IMG/VR virus record: IMGVR_UViG_3300042507_003349
Location: 1-24,909 of that record
Source of the DNA: a virus
Length of the DNA: 24,909 bases
Strand: one strand, 5' to 3'
Below the pieces are notes generated by a model. It searched no databases and was not told the origin of the DNA. It was given only the letters and a program-made list of their open reading frames with translations. Numbering within the stretch: the first letter of the stretch is position 1; each line of letters opens with the position of its first letter. Of the stretch, positions 13,252-18,934 are shown one piece after another. A program made the position numbers and the translations under genes.

Positions 13252-15651
13252 TCAGAATGGTGCTTCTTCAGTTACTGCCTCCTGTGTTGCTACTTGCTCG
13301 GAGTCCCCATCGAGGTACACCGTCCATCGGTCTCCCGCCTGGTCCTTACCATCCTGCATGGTGTACCCCTTGTACTCTCCCCAGATAGTCATCCACTGGG
13401 TGAACTTCTTCTGGCTGATGCCGTGCGGCTTGGCCCTCGGCTCATAGTCGGGGTACTCCCGTATGAATTCTGCAAACCGGTTCGAGCGAACCAGGCGGAT
13501 GCCCACATGCAGGTTGCCCTCCTCCGCCCACTCCCAGAACTCGTGGCTGGTTTCCTTGATCAGCTTCCGCACGTTGAGGTTATGGAACGCAGACTGAATC
13601 AGACCCGTGCGTAGGTAGTCACGCAGGCAAATGATCATGTATCGGTCGAAGCACGCCCATTGGTGGTCATCCCATTCATCAAAGAGCATGCACCCGAACT
13701 CATCCAGCGGCGTGTGCTTGGCGCTGAAATGGCTCGATAGCTCGACCTCCCACTTGCGGCGCTCGAAAGACCCACCAACACCACCCACGGTGTAGTTCGT
13801 GGTGATGATGATCTTGGGCGACCGCTGCACCGGAAGGCGCACCGCGTCCTTGTTCTTCTTCTCGAGGGTGATGCCCTCGGTGATGAGGCTGAACAGCCGC
13901 TCGAACCGGAAGTACTTGTCCACGTCATCGAACACCAGCACCTGCGTGTCGGCACCCACTGTCTGGTAGGGGAAGGACTTGTCGAAGCTAAAGACCTTGC
14001 CGTCGATGGTGCATGTCCGCTTCATGTGGGCGATGCCTTGGCAGAACAGCCCCTTGCCGCTGCCACCGTTGGGGTTCTCGCTGATGGTCTCGTCGTTGAG
14101 GATGACCGCCCTGTTCTTGGCGCTGGTCTTATAGCTGTGCAGCAGGTAGCCGATGGTGGACCGCAGCGATGCCTCCCGCTCGTCATTGTCGCCAGCGATG
14201 AGCCTGATGAACCTACGGTAGTGGCCGTCAGGTCCATCGCCTCCGTTCCACTCGCGCTCCACAATGTGCTTCCGCCAGACGTAGCCCTCCAGGTCCAAGT
14301 AGTCTACCGTCTCGGTGTCTCCCTTGGTGACCTTGACCGCGCAGTTGCGGTAGTAGATCATGGCATGGTCATCGGCGTCCTCCACGAACGTAGCCTCGAT
14401 GGGGTCGAGCATGGACAGGTAGTCCTCCTTGAAGTATCTGGTGGCCCCTGCCATGTGCTCGAACACGGCGATGTCCTGCACCTTCTTGAGCAGGTGTTGC
14501 AGCACATAGTCCTTGATCTCTGATGGGCTGGCGTTGCTGATCAGGTTGTTCTCGACCTTGACGAACACGAAGTTCTCGGACCCCTCCGGGTACAGCTTCT
14601 TGAACCCGTTGTGCTCCAGCCAGCTTTTGAACTTGTGGTTCACCACCCTGACCCTGCCATTGTCATCCTTGGCCCAGAACTCTATCCAAGGGCTGGACCG
14701 CTCGATGGAGTTGATGGCGTTCTCTGCCTCCTGTTCAGGCATCCTATCCAGCAGAGCGGTCTTGATGGATGCCTTACTCTCCCCCGATATTAGACCCCGT
14801 TGGATAAAGTCCTTGGTCGTCCGATCCTCGAAGTACTTGGTGCCGTGGCTCTCGACCTTGGAGTAGGCGCTGTGCAGGATGCGCTCTATCTCGCGCTGGT
14901 CGAACCCTTCGTGGGCGAACTCCATCAGCACGCCGCCCGCCTCGATGCGGGACACCCCAAAGTCGTTGAAGGCTGCTGCCAGCTTGAATACGTTGGCGTT
15001 CCGCTCGCCCTCCACCAGACCGTACTTGCCCGTCCACCACTTCATCAGGCGGCGGATGATTTCGTTCTCAGACCGCAGCTTAATCTCGGGCATGCGCTCG
15101 GACAGGTCAAAGAACTCGCGCTCCTTGCGCTTCTCCCATAGCTGGCTGTCCGGGTTGTGGTATAGGTCGGGGTCCGACGATGCGAAGCAGATGCGCGAGA
15201 TGTTGCTGCTGGTCCGGTCGAAGTGCGGGTCTGCGTAGTACTCGCCGAGCGCGTCGAAGTGCGCCTTGTGGTCCTCCACCGATGGCGGTATCTTGACCAG
15301 CACCTTGATGCCCTTTCCTCCTGGTGAGGTGAACAGTGCAAAGGTGAACGGGTCGGCGGTCAGTTTCTTCCTGAGCGCGGCCAGCTCCTCATCGGTCATC
15401 TTGTCGAAGTCCAGGCACACCAGTCCGCTGTGCTCGATGATGGCGCTGTCGAGGCGCTGGGAGAATGTCCCGCACCAGCAAATGGACATCAGGCGCTTCT
15501 TGAGGAGCTCCCGCTTGACGGCATCCGGCTCGGTCCTAACGCGCTCCACCTCGGCGGCGTACTTCCCTTCTTTGATTCGGCGAAGGATGTCCTCCGCTGG
15601 CCGATGGAACGGGGCGTGGGTCTCGTTGTAGTTCTTGAATGCTGTTACCAT
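13252..15651 (-). CDS. Primase (VirE_N/BT4734-like) fused to SF3 helicase, 799 aa
   Basis: The N-terminal part (residues 50-170) shows LVCLDFDKM (acidic DxD at 81-83), FALFTSPGGKGIKVLVKIP and SSNISRICFASSDPDLYHN. This is the signature of BT4734/VirE N-terminal, archaeo-eukaryotic-type primase domains common in Bacteroidota elements. A helical linker follows. The C-terminal half is an SF3 helicase with Walker A NPNGGSGKG (526-534), Walker B VLVFDDVD (571-578) and motif C SPKIIITTN (611-619). The combined enzyme would unwind and prime at the phage origin. ATG 15651 follows a promoter, a structured leader and the ACGGCACAT repeat array. Confidence 0.9.
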   Translation of the reverse strand: MVTAFKNYNETHAPFHRPAEDILRRIKEGKYAAEVERVRTEPDAVKRELLKKRLMSICWCGTFSQRLDSAIIEHSGLVCLDFDKMTDEELAALRKKLTADPFTFALFTSPGGKGIKVLVKIPPSVEDHKAHFDALGEYYADPHFDRTSSNISRICFASSDPDLYHNPDSQLWEKRKEREFFDLSERMPEIKLRSENEIIRRLMKWWTGKYGLVEGERNANVFKLAAAFNDFGVSRIEAGGVLMEFAHEGFDQREIERILHSAYSKVESHGTKYFEDRTTKDFIQRGLISGESKASIKTALLDRMPEQEAENAINSIERSSPWIEFWAKDDNGRVRVVNHKFKSWLEHNGFKKLYPEGSENFVFVKVENNLISNASPSEIKDYVLQHLLKKVQDIAVFEHMAGATRYFKEDYLSMLDPIEATFVEDADDHAMIYYRNCAVKVTKGDTETVDYLDLEGYVWRKHIVEREWNGGDGPDGHYRRFIRLIAGDNDEREASLRSTIGYLLHSYKTSAKNRAVILNDETISENPNGGSGKGLFCQGIAHMKRTCTIDGKVFSFDKSFPYQTVGADTQVLVFDDVDKYFRFERLFSLITEGITLEKKNKDAVRLPVQRSPKIIITTNYTVGGVGGSFERRKWEVELSSHFSAKHTPLDEFGCMLFDEWDDHQWACFDRYMIICLRDYLRTGLIQSAFHNLNVRKLIKETSHEFWEWAEEGNLHVGIRLVRSNRFAEFIREYPDYEPRAKPHGISQKKFTQWMTIWGEYKGYTMQDGKDQAGDRWTVYLDGDSEQVATQEAVTEEAPF

Positions 15652-15655
15652 CAGT

Positions 15656-15717
15656 AAAAAACAGAAAGCCCCTCGCTTACTCGGTCGCAGTGCAGCGCGA
15701 CCTTTCAGCTCAGGGCT
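15656..15717 (-). promoter_or_regulatory. Structured leader ending in a T-run just before the primase start
   Basis: On the minus strand, AGCCC (15717-15713) can pair with GGGCT (15671-15667), GAAAG can pair with CTTTC, and GGTCGC pairs perfectly with GCGACC around an eight-nt loop (15683-15702). The helix is followed at once by TGTTTTTT (T-run 15656-15661), ending four bases before the ATG. Stem plus T-run resembles an intrinsic terminator, so an attenuator is possible. No ligand-binding class was recognised. Confidence 0.4.
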
Positions 15718-15772
15718 ATGGGACTGTTCGATTTCATGGCCTGCACGCCACTACGACCATCTGGTCGGTTTG

Positions 15773-15802
15773 CAAACATAAGAACGAAAGCTACACTTCC
15801 AA
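15773..15802 (-). promoter_or_regulatory. Bacteroidota-type promoter for the primase operon
   Basis: The -7 element is TATGTTTG (15780-15773) and the -33 element is TTG within TGTTG (15802-15800), with a 19-nt spacer. This matches the known Bacteroidota consensus TTTG/TTG-N19-TAnnTTTG. The predicted transcript start is near 15768, giving a leader of about 117 nt. The first ACGGCACAT repeat begins five bases upstream of the -33 element. Confidence 0.65.
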
Positions 15803-15806
15803 CAGC

Positions 15807-15896
15807 ACGGCACATATTTATCTTACGGCACATCGCACGGCACATTTACGGCACATTATTTCCTACAGCCACGCGGGTTACGGCGCAACGGCACAT
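15807..15896. repeat. Iteron-like array of five ACGGCACAT repeats
   Basis: Exact copies of ACGGCACAT lie at 15807-15815, 15825-15833, 15837-15845, 15848-15856 and 15888-15896, all in the same orientation. A degenerate copy (ACGGCGCAA) sits at 15880-15888. Copies 2 to 4 start 11-12 bp apart, one helical turn. The array is directly upstream of the primase promoter, a classic position for an origin or an operator array. Copies 4 and 5 overlap the end of the 45-aa gene. Confidence 0.65.
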
Positions 15897-15983
15897 TGGT
15901 CGGCCATTTTTGAAACGCACTTTGTCGGCGACAGTTTTGCCATAGGGGGTATAGGGGCTACCACAAGTGCCATGCGCCGTCAT
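15846..15983 (-). CDS. Small Cys-containing protein, 45 aa, ending inside the repeat array
   Basis: ATG 15983 overlaps the preceding stop as ATGA, which supports real translation. The product begins MTAHGTCGSPYTPYGKTVAD, contains PMCRCAV and stops with TAA at 15846. Two ACGGCACAT repeats (ATGTGCCGT on this strand) lie in its coding sequence, spelling MCR and the final VP-stop. It is basic, with three cysteines and no membrane segment. It could be a small repeat-binding or regulatory protein, or a fortuitous frame; no family recognised. Confidence 0.5.
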   Translation of the reverse strand: MTAHGTCGSPYTPYGKTVADKVRFKNGRPMCRCAVTRVAVGNNVP

Positions 15984-16195
15984 CCTTCCGTCTCGATGAT
16001 GTTGGCAAGGAAGCTCTCCGCCCTGCGCTTGGCCTCGGCCGTGTCGCTGTTCCAGACGCTGCCCGCACCGAGGCGCTTGCCGCCTCTGGTGACCTCCCAC
16101 TGCCCGCCGGCCATGACGTGTATCGCCGCCCATCCTTTGCGCGTCTCCACCGTCCTCACCTGCCGGCCGCTGGGCAGCACCCTGTAGACGCTCAT
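15980..16195 (-). CDS. DUF2188-like small protein, 71 aa
   Basis: ATG 16195 overlaps the previous stop (ATGA). The product MSVYRVLPSGRQVRTVETRK is followed by GWAAIHVMAGGQWEVTRGGK and a C-terminal helix SDTAEAKRRAESFLANI. The strand pattern with 'W.V..gG.....' and a final Ala-rich helix resembles DUF2188 domains, small proteins of unknown function. The codon use and GC content match the neighbouring genes. Confidence 0.65.
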   Translation of the reverse strand: MSVYRVLPSGRQVRTVETRKGWAAIHVMAGGQWEVTRGGKRLGAGSVWNSDTAEAKRRAESFLANIIETEG

Positions 16196-16545
16196 GCGTT
16201 GAGGAACCAGTACTCGCATGACCGGCACCGCTCATCCTCGGGCACCTTGTTGAAGACCTCCCCTGACACCACGTTGTCGGCATCGGCTGATGCGTGCATG
16301 CACATGACGTTGGACGACCAGTGCGTCTTGAGGGGCGTGTACTTCTTGGGACCCGACAGCTTGATCACGATGGGTCTGCTGTGCTTGAGCAGGTCGGCGG
16401 CGCGGGCGAACAGGTCGAGGGCGTCCGGCTCGAAGTGGGGACGCCACCCGTCCCATCGCTTCTGGTACTCCTTGGAGCCTGGCTCCGGCGTCCAGACCTT
16501 GTCGGTGGGCAGGTGGCAGTCGCTGGGGACGATGATGCTATACAT
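16192..16545 (-). CDS. Hypothetical protein with CxxC near its C-terminus, 117 aa
   Basis: I start at ATG 16545 (MYSIIVPSDCHLPTDKVWTP), since the longer frame would overlap the 43-aa gene completely. The N-terminus has Pro-rich turns. The middle is helical (DALDLFARAADLLKHSRPIV), followed by KLSGPKKYTP. The end carries ERCRSCEYWFLNA, a CxxC that could be half of a metal site together with C81. The gene overlaps the upstream one by eight bases and the downstream one by four. Function unknown. Confidence 0.7.
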   Translation of the reverse strand: MYSIIVPSDCHLPTDKVWTPEPGSKEYQKRWDGWRPHFEPDALDLFARAADLLKHSRPIVIKLSGPKKYTPLKTHWSSNVMCMHASADADNVVSGEVFNKVPEDERCRSCEYWFLNA

Positions 16546-16669
16546 GGTGGGTCCAAGTGTTGTATCGTTTGCGCTGTCGGGTGTCGGGCTGTCGCTCCTT
16601 GTGCTTGGGCTTGCCGCCCGTGATCCAGCAGCGCAGCTCACGGACGTTGAAGTACTTTGAGTCTGTCAT
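16538..16669 (-). CDS. Small basic protein, 43 aa
   Basis: ATG 16669 to TAG 16538 encodes MTDSKYFNVRELRCWITGGK followed by a Lys/Arg/Gln-rich tail (PKHKERQPDTRQRKRYNTWT). It fills the space between the 35-aa and 117-aa genes and overlaps the latter by eight bases, in keeping with the packed layout. The strong positive charge suggests nucleic-acid contact, but this is only an inference. Confidence 0.55.
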   Translation of the reverse strand: MTDSKYFNVRELRCWITGGKPKHKERQPDTRQRKRYNTWTHHV

Positions 16670-16678
16670 GGTGGGTGG

Positions 16679-16786
16679 TCATTTGTATCGGCGCGGCGAG
16701 AGCCACCGTCCGATGCGTTGGTTGATGCGTCGCTCGGCGTCCTGCACTGCGGCGCGGACCATGCCGATGATGATGGGCCAGATCAT
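16679..16786 (-). CDS. Small protein with hydrophobic N-terminus, 35 aa
   Basis: ATG 16786 gives MIWPIIIGMVRAAVQDAERR followed by INQRIGRWLSPRRYK. The first ten residues are hydrophobic and the rest is a basic amphipathic helix, so membrane association is possible. A longer frame upstream would run through the hairpin after the SSB gene and is less likely. It fills an otherwise empty gap. Evidence is modest. Confidence 0.45.
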   Translation of the reverse strand: MIWPIIIGMVRAAVQDAERRINQRIGRWLSPRRYK

Positions 16787-16796
16787 GGGCGTAGGT

Positions 16797-16819
16797 GGGG
16801 GCGACCATGTGCCGCCCCC
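16797..16819 (-). terminator. GC-rich hairpin after the SSB gene
   Basis: A perfect seven-base-pair stem, GGGGGCG with CGCCCCC, closes a nine-nt loop. It starts eight bases after the stop codon of the single-strand binding protein gene. No T-run follows on the minus strand, so it is more likely an mRNA-end stabiliser or pausing hairpin than a full intrinsic terminator. Confidence 0.4.
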
Positions 16820-16826
16820 GGTTACG

Positions 16827-17312
16827 TCAGAAGGTGACCGGCGTATCGGTGTTGCCATCGACGGCGTCGAACACGTCACCACCGCCTGAGCTGTATGGCA
16901 CGTGGTTCACCACCTGGATGGCGTTGAGGTACAGCAGCGTGCCCTTCTGGGTCTTGCTCTTGGCCCACGGGAACAGCGTCACGGCGATGTTGCACACCGA
17001 CCCGTTGCCGATGTCCTCACCACCCCACGGCATCTTGTTGGAGGTCACGATGACCGGAGGCGTCACCGCTGCCTTCTCACGGCTCACGGTGTTGCGCTTG
17101 GCGATCCAGTACTCGGAGCCTTCCTTGTCCTCCTTGGGGTTGATGCCTCGCGCCATGAGGTTGTCGCGGTCTTCATCGGTGACGTACATGCTGACTGACC
17201 AGAGGTCGGGCTGGCTCTCGTCGTAGGCCTTACCGGGTCGGATGACCTTGGCGTACTTCACGCGGACGTTCCGCAGTATCAGTTGTTGGGCTTCACTCTT
17301 CTTGTCGCTCAT
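16827..17312 (-). CDS. Single-stranded DNA-binding protein (Enc34/DUF2815-like), 161 aa
   Basis: ATG 17312 gives MSDKKSEAQQLILRNVRVKY; the longer frame upstream is low complexity and lies in the intergenic gap. The series ILRNVRVKYAKVIRPGKAYD, then LWSVSMYVTDEDRD and GTLLYLNAIQVVNHVPYSSG matches DUF2815/Enc34-type OB-fold single-strand binding proteins. These coat ssDNA during phage replication. The protein ends in a disordered, acidic-to-polar tail (GGGDVFDAVDGNTDTPVTF), as SSBs do. It lies upstream of the primase operon and is followed by a GC hairpin. Confidence 0.85.
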   Translation of the reverse strand: MSDKKSEAQQLILRNVRVKYAKVIRPGKAYDESQPDLWSVSMYVTDEDRDNLMARGINPKEDKEGSEYWIAKRNTVSREKAAVTPPVIVTSNKMPWGGEDIGNGSVCNIAVTLFPWAKSKTQKGTLLYLNAIQVVNHVPYSSGGGDVFDAVDGNTDTPVTF

Positions 17313-17353
17313 TGTATCGGGTTGTTTAATGTGGGGCTGTTGAGCGCCGCCCT

Positions 17354-17554
17354 CTACGCGCTGTTGCGTTCGATGCGTTCTGCCAGCCACTTGGCTTGGT
17401 TCGTTTGGCTGTCCGTGTCCGGGAAGTAGTCGACCTTACAGTCGTCGATGATTGCGTGGATACGGGCTACGGCGCGTGGTGACAAGTGGTCGCCGTCCTC
17501 CGATTGTAGGCGTCGGATGATGGACCAGACCATCTCCTCTGTTGCTGTCTCCAT
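17354..17554 (-). CDS. Hypothetical helical protein, 66 aa
   Basis: ATG 17554 (METATEEMVWSIIRRLQSED) is preferred; a TTG at 17572 would add six residues. The product has two or three helices, with GDHLSPRAVARIHAIIDDCK and a basic C-terminus (KWLAERIERNSA). It shares 119 bp with the preceding gene in a different frame. No family recognised. The residue pattern looks like a genuine folded protein, more so than the competing frame over this stretch. Confidence 0.65.
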   Translation of the reverse strand: METATEEMVWSIIRRLQSEDGDHLSPRAVARIHAIIDDCKVDYFPDTDSQTNQAKWLAERIERNSA

Positions 17555-17657
17555 TGAAGTATCGGTATTCAAGGTAATTGAGGTAGCTGCATGCGTCGAG
17601 GGCGCGGTCTTCTTCCATCATGCGGTCGAAGGCGGCGGAGTTCTTGGTGAGGCTCAT
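17436..17657 (-). CDS. Hypothetical protein with doubtful C-terminal half, 73 aa
   Basis: ATG 17657 overlaps the preceding stop as ATGA. The first 35 residues, MSLTKNSAAFDRMMEEDRAL then DACSYLNYLEYRYFNG, look like a real helical protein. From about residue 36 onward the frame runs through the next gene and reads as low-quality Arg/Pro/His sequence. Either the two genes overlap by 119 bp or a one-base indel/frameshift has broken what was once a single gene. Confidence 0.45.
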   Translation of the reverse strand: MSLTKNSAAFDRMMEEDRALDACSYLNYLEYRYFNGDSNRGDGLVHHPTPTIGGRRPLVTTRRSPYPRNHRRL

Positions 17658-17773
17658 TCGGATGCGTGGTTGAAGGTTGAACGGCTCGAGACATAGCATC
17701 GGCGGTAGATCGCCAGGTAGCGCACCCAGATGGCGAAGGACCGTGCGGGGCGCTGTGGGATGGTGGTGGTCAT
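17654..17773 (-). CDS. Small basic protein, 39 aa
   Basis: ATG 17773 to TGA 17654 encodes MTTTIPQRPARSFAIWVRYL then AIYRRCYVSSRSTFNHASE. Both ends use ATGA overlaps, which argues for translation despite its size. It is basic, with an aromatic amphipathic helix. No function assigned. Confidence 0.55.
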   Translation of the reverse strand: MTTTIPQRPARSFAIWVRYLAIYRRCYVSSRSTFNHASE

Positions 17774-18045
17774 GGCCGGATGGATGGGAAGTTGAAGTGG
17801 TCTGGCATGGTCGGGCGCTGGCGGATGCTGCACACGATGCCGTCGACGTCACCGTCGAGGCGGTCGATGGCCTGCGCCAGCTCGTTGATGGCGTCCATCA
17901 CATCGCGGGTGACATGCAGGAGGTCGGTGTGCGTCCCGAACTGTTCCTCTTCGGTTTTGGCGATTTCGATTGCCTTGGCGTGGTCTTCTGCGCTGATGAT
18001 GTCCGACAGGAGCATGTGCAGCTTTTCTTTGGTGGTGTGGCTCAT
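17770..18045 (-). CDS. Hypothetical helical protein, 91 aa
   Basis: The start ATG 18045 overlaps the previous stop (ATGA); the longer frame upstream is a shadow of that gene. The product begins MSHTTKEKLHMLLSDIISAE, then an acidic helix (KAIEIAKTEEEQFGTH) and a long amphipathic helix VTRDVMDAINELAQAIDRLD. Likely a small coiled-coil protein. No family recognised; a member of the early small-gene island. Confidence 0.7.
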   Translation of the reverse strand: MSHTTKEKLHMLLSDIISAEDHAKAIEIAKTEEEQFGTHTDLLHVTRDVMDAINELAQAIDRLDGDVDGIVCSIRQRPTMPDHFNFPSIRP

Positions 18046-18242
18046 TTGGCTTGAAGGTAGCATTCGTTGAGTGTGACGGTGTATCCGGCGTCTTCGATGA
18101 TCTTGCACAGGATGTCGAGTTCGGTCTCCTCGGTCTCCTGGATGGTCTCTTGGGTGGTGTCAGTCGGTCGGCTGATGGTTAGCTGTGCGGTGAAGTCTAC
18201 TGGGTATCGTGCGGTGTTGGGCCAAGCTGGATCGTATGACAT
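18042..18242 (-). CDS. Small acidic protein, 66 aa (MSYDPAWP family start)
   Basis: It begins MSYDPAWPNTARYPVDFTAQ. The first eight residues match those of the otherwise different protein at 18698-18907 (MSYNPAWP). The middle is Thr/Glu-rich (TDTTQETIQETEETELDILC) and the end is KIIEDAGYTVTLNECYLQAK. It follows a 53-bp hairpin element and an A/C-rich leader with no Shine-Dalgarno sequence. No function recognised. Confidence 0.65.
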   Translation of the reverse strand: MSYDPAWPNTARYPVDFTAQLTISRPTDTTQETIQETEETELDILCKIIEDAGYTVTLNECYLQAK

Positions 18243-18268
18243 GTGTGTGTGTTGGTTGGTTGTGTGGT

Positions 18269-18321
18269 TAGGTCCGGCCCGCTCCCTTGCAACTTAAAGG
18301 ACTATGGGGGAGCGGGTCCGG
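18269..18321. repeat. 53-bp hairpin element, copy 1
   Basis: One of three identical 53-bp copies. CCCGCTCCC (18276-18284) pairs perfectly with GGGAGCGGG (18306-18314) around a 21-nt loop that includes CAACTTAAAGG. GGTCCGG-type arms extend the stem imperfectly. It sits between the 62-aa and 66-aa genes, starting about ten bases after the upstream stop. Confidence 0.85.
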
Positions 18322-18331
18322 CCTGTGTGGT

Positions 18332-18520
18332 TTAGGCGTTTGCTTGCTTGCGGTATTCGGTCAGATACTTGTCTGCTCCTTTCTGTGTACGGTATGGCTT
18401 GGACAGAAACTCAACATCGCCATCGCCGTAGCTAAAAATGGCAAAGAACACTTCGCCCATGTGGTACACAAAGTATCCGCGGTTCCCGTTCTTCTCTTTG
18501 TTGGTGATTGTGGTGTTCAT
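18332..18520 (-). CDS. Hypothetical small protein, 62 aa
   Basis: It begins MNTTITNKEKNGNRGYFVYH and continues MGEVFFAIFSYGDGDVEFLS, with a Lys/Arg/Gln-rich C-terminus (KGADKYLTEYRKQANA). The alternating hydrophobics suggest a small beta-sheet plus helix. It is driven by one of the two duplicated promoters (18547-18576), with a predicted leader of about 22 nt, and its stop is followed by hairpin copy 1. AT content is higher than in the late genes. No family recognised. Confidence 0.7.
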   Translation of the reverse strand: MNTTITNKEKNGNRGYFVYHMGEVFFAIFSYGDGDVEFLSKPYRTQKGADKYLTEYRKQANA

Positions 18521-18544
18521 GTGTGTGTTGTTGTTCGTTGATGG

Positions 18545-18608
18545 GACAAATGTAGGCCAATAAATGGCCCGCGCAACATCTACCCCTAATTTAGAATCAG
18601 TCTAAATA
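18545..18608. repeat. 64-bp promoter module, copy A
   Basis: Matches 19395-19458 at 63 of 64 positions. On the minus strand it holds an inverted repeat ATTTAGA-N5-TCTAAAT (18589-18607), the -33 and -7 elements and a GGCC-N7-GGCC palindrome in the spacer. The 17 bp just downstream are also largely shared. Confidence 0.85.
18547..18576 (-). promoter_or_regulatory. Bacteroidota-type promoter A with operator-like palindrome
   Basis: TTG (18576-18574, within TGTTG), a 19-nt spacer, then TACATTTG (18554-18547). The spacer contains GGCCAATAAATGGCC (18555-18569). The predicted start near 18542 gives a 22-nt leader to the 62-aa gene. Confidence 0.65.
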
Positions 18609-18616
18609 GTGCCTCG

Positions 18617-18669
18617 GGTCCGGCCCGCTCCCTTGCAACTTAAAGGACTATGGGGGAGCGGGTCCGGCC
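18617..18669. repeat. 53-bp hairpin element, copy 2
   Basis: Identical to the copies at 18269 and 18938. It separates the 69-aa membrane gene (stop 18698) from promoter module A. Confidence 0.85.
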
Positions 18670-18697
18670 TCAGTCCCCTCTCTTCGTTCTGGGTGGT

Positions 18698-18907
18698 CTA
18701 CTTGGGATTGTACGTATAAGCAGTATCCACTCCCTCCGGCCCAACAGTAACCGTGTAGCTTACCTTGCCTGACCGGCAATCGGCTATACCCTTGGTGTAG
18801 GCGGTGTTGGGGGCAGTGACCGTTGCCATCATGGTGATCATCCCCATGATGAATCCCACGACCAGTCCTCCAAAAAAGTAGCCGGGCCAAGCGGGGTTGT
18901 AGCTCAT
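18698..18907 (-). CDS. Small membrane protein, 69 aa (MSYNPAWP family start)
   Basis: MSYNPAWPGYFFGGLVVGFI opens a transmembrane helix of about 20 residues (roughly 9-30). A polar tail follows, probably outside the inner membrane (APNTAYTKGIADCRSGKVSY, ending AYTYNPK). The first eight residues resemble those of the soluble protein at 18042-18242, and both genes follow the same hairpin and A/C-rich leader. It may act at the host envelope, for example in superinfection exclusion, but there is no direct evidence. Confidence 0.65.
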   Translation of the reverse strand: MSYNPAWPGYFFGGLVVGFIMGMITMMATVTAPNTAYTKGIADCRSGKVSYTVTVGPEGVDTAYTYNPK

Positions 18908-18934
18908 GTTCGTGTTGGTTGGTTGTTGGTGTGG

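Noticed and set aside
15807-15896. CRISPR array
   Set aside because: The repeats are only 9 bp with spacers of 2 to 31 bp, and there are no cas genes; the iteron/operator reading fits better.
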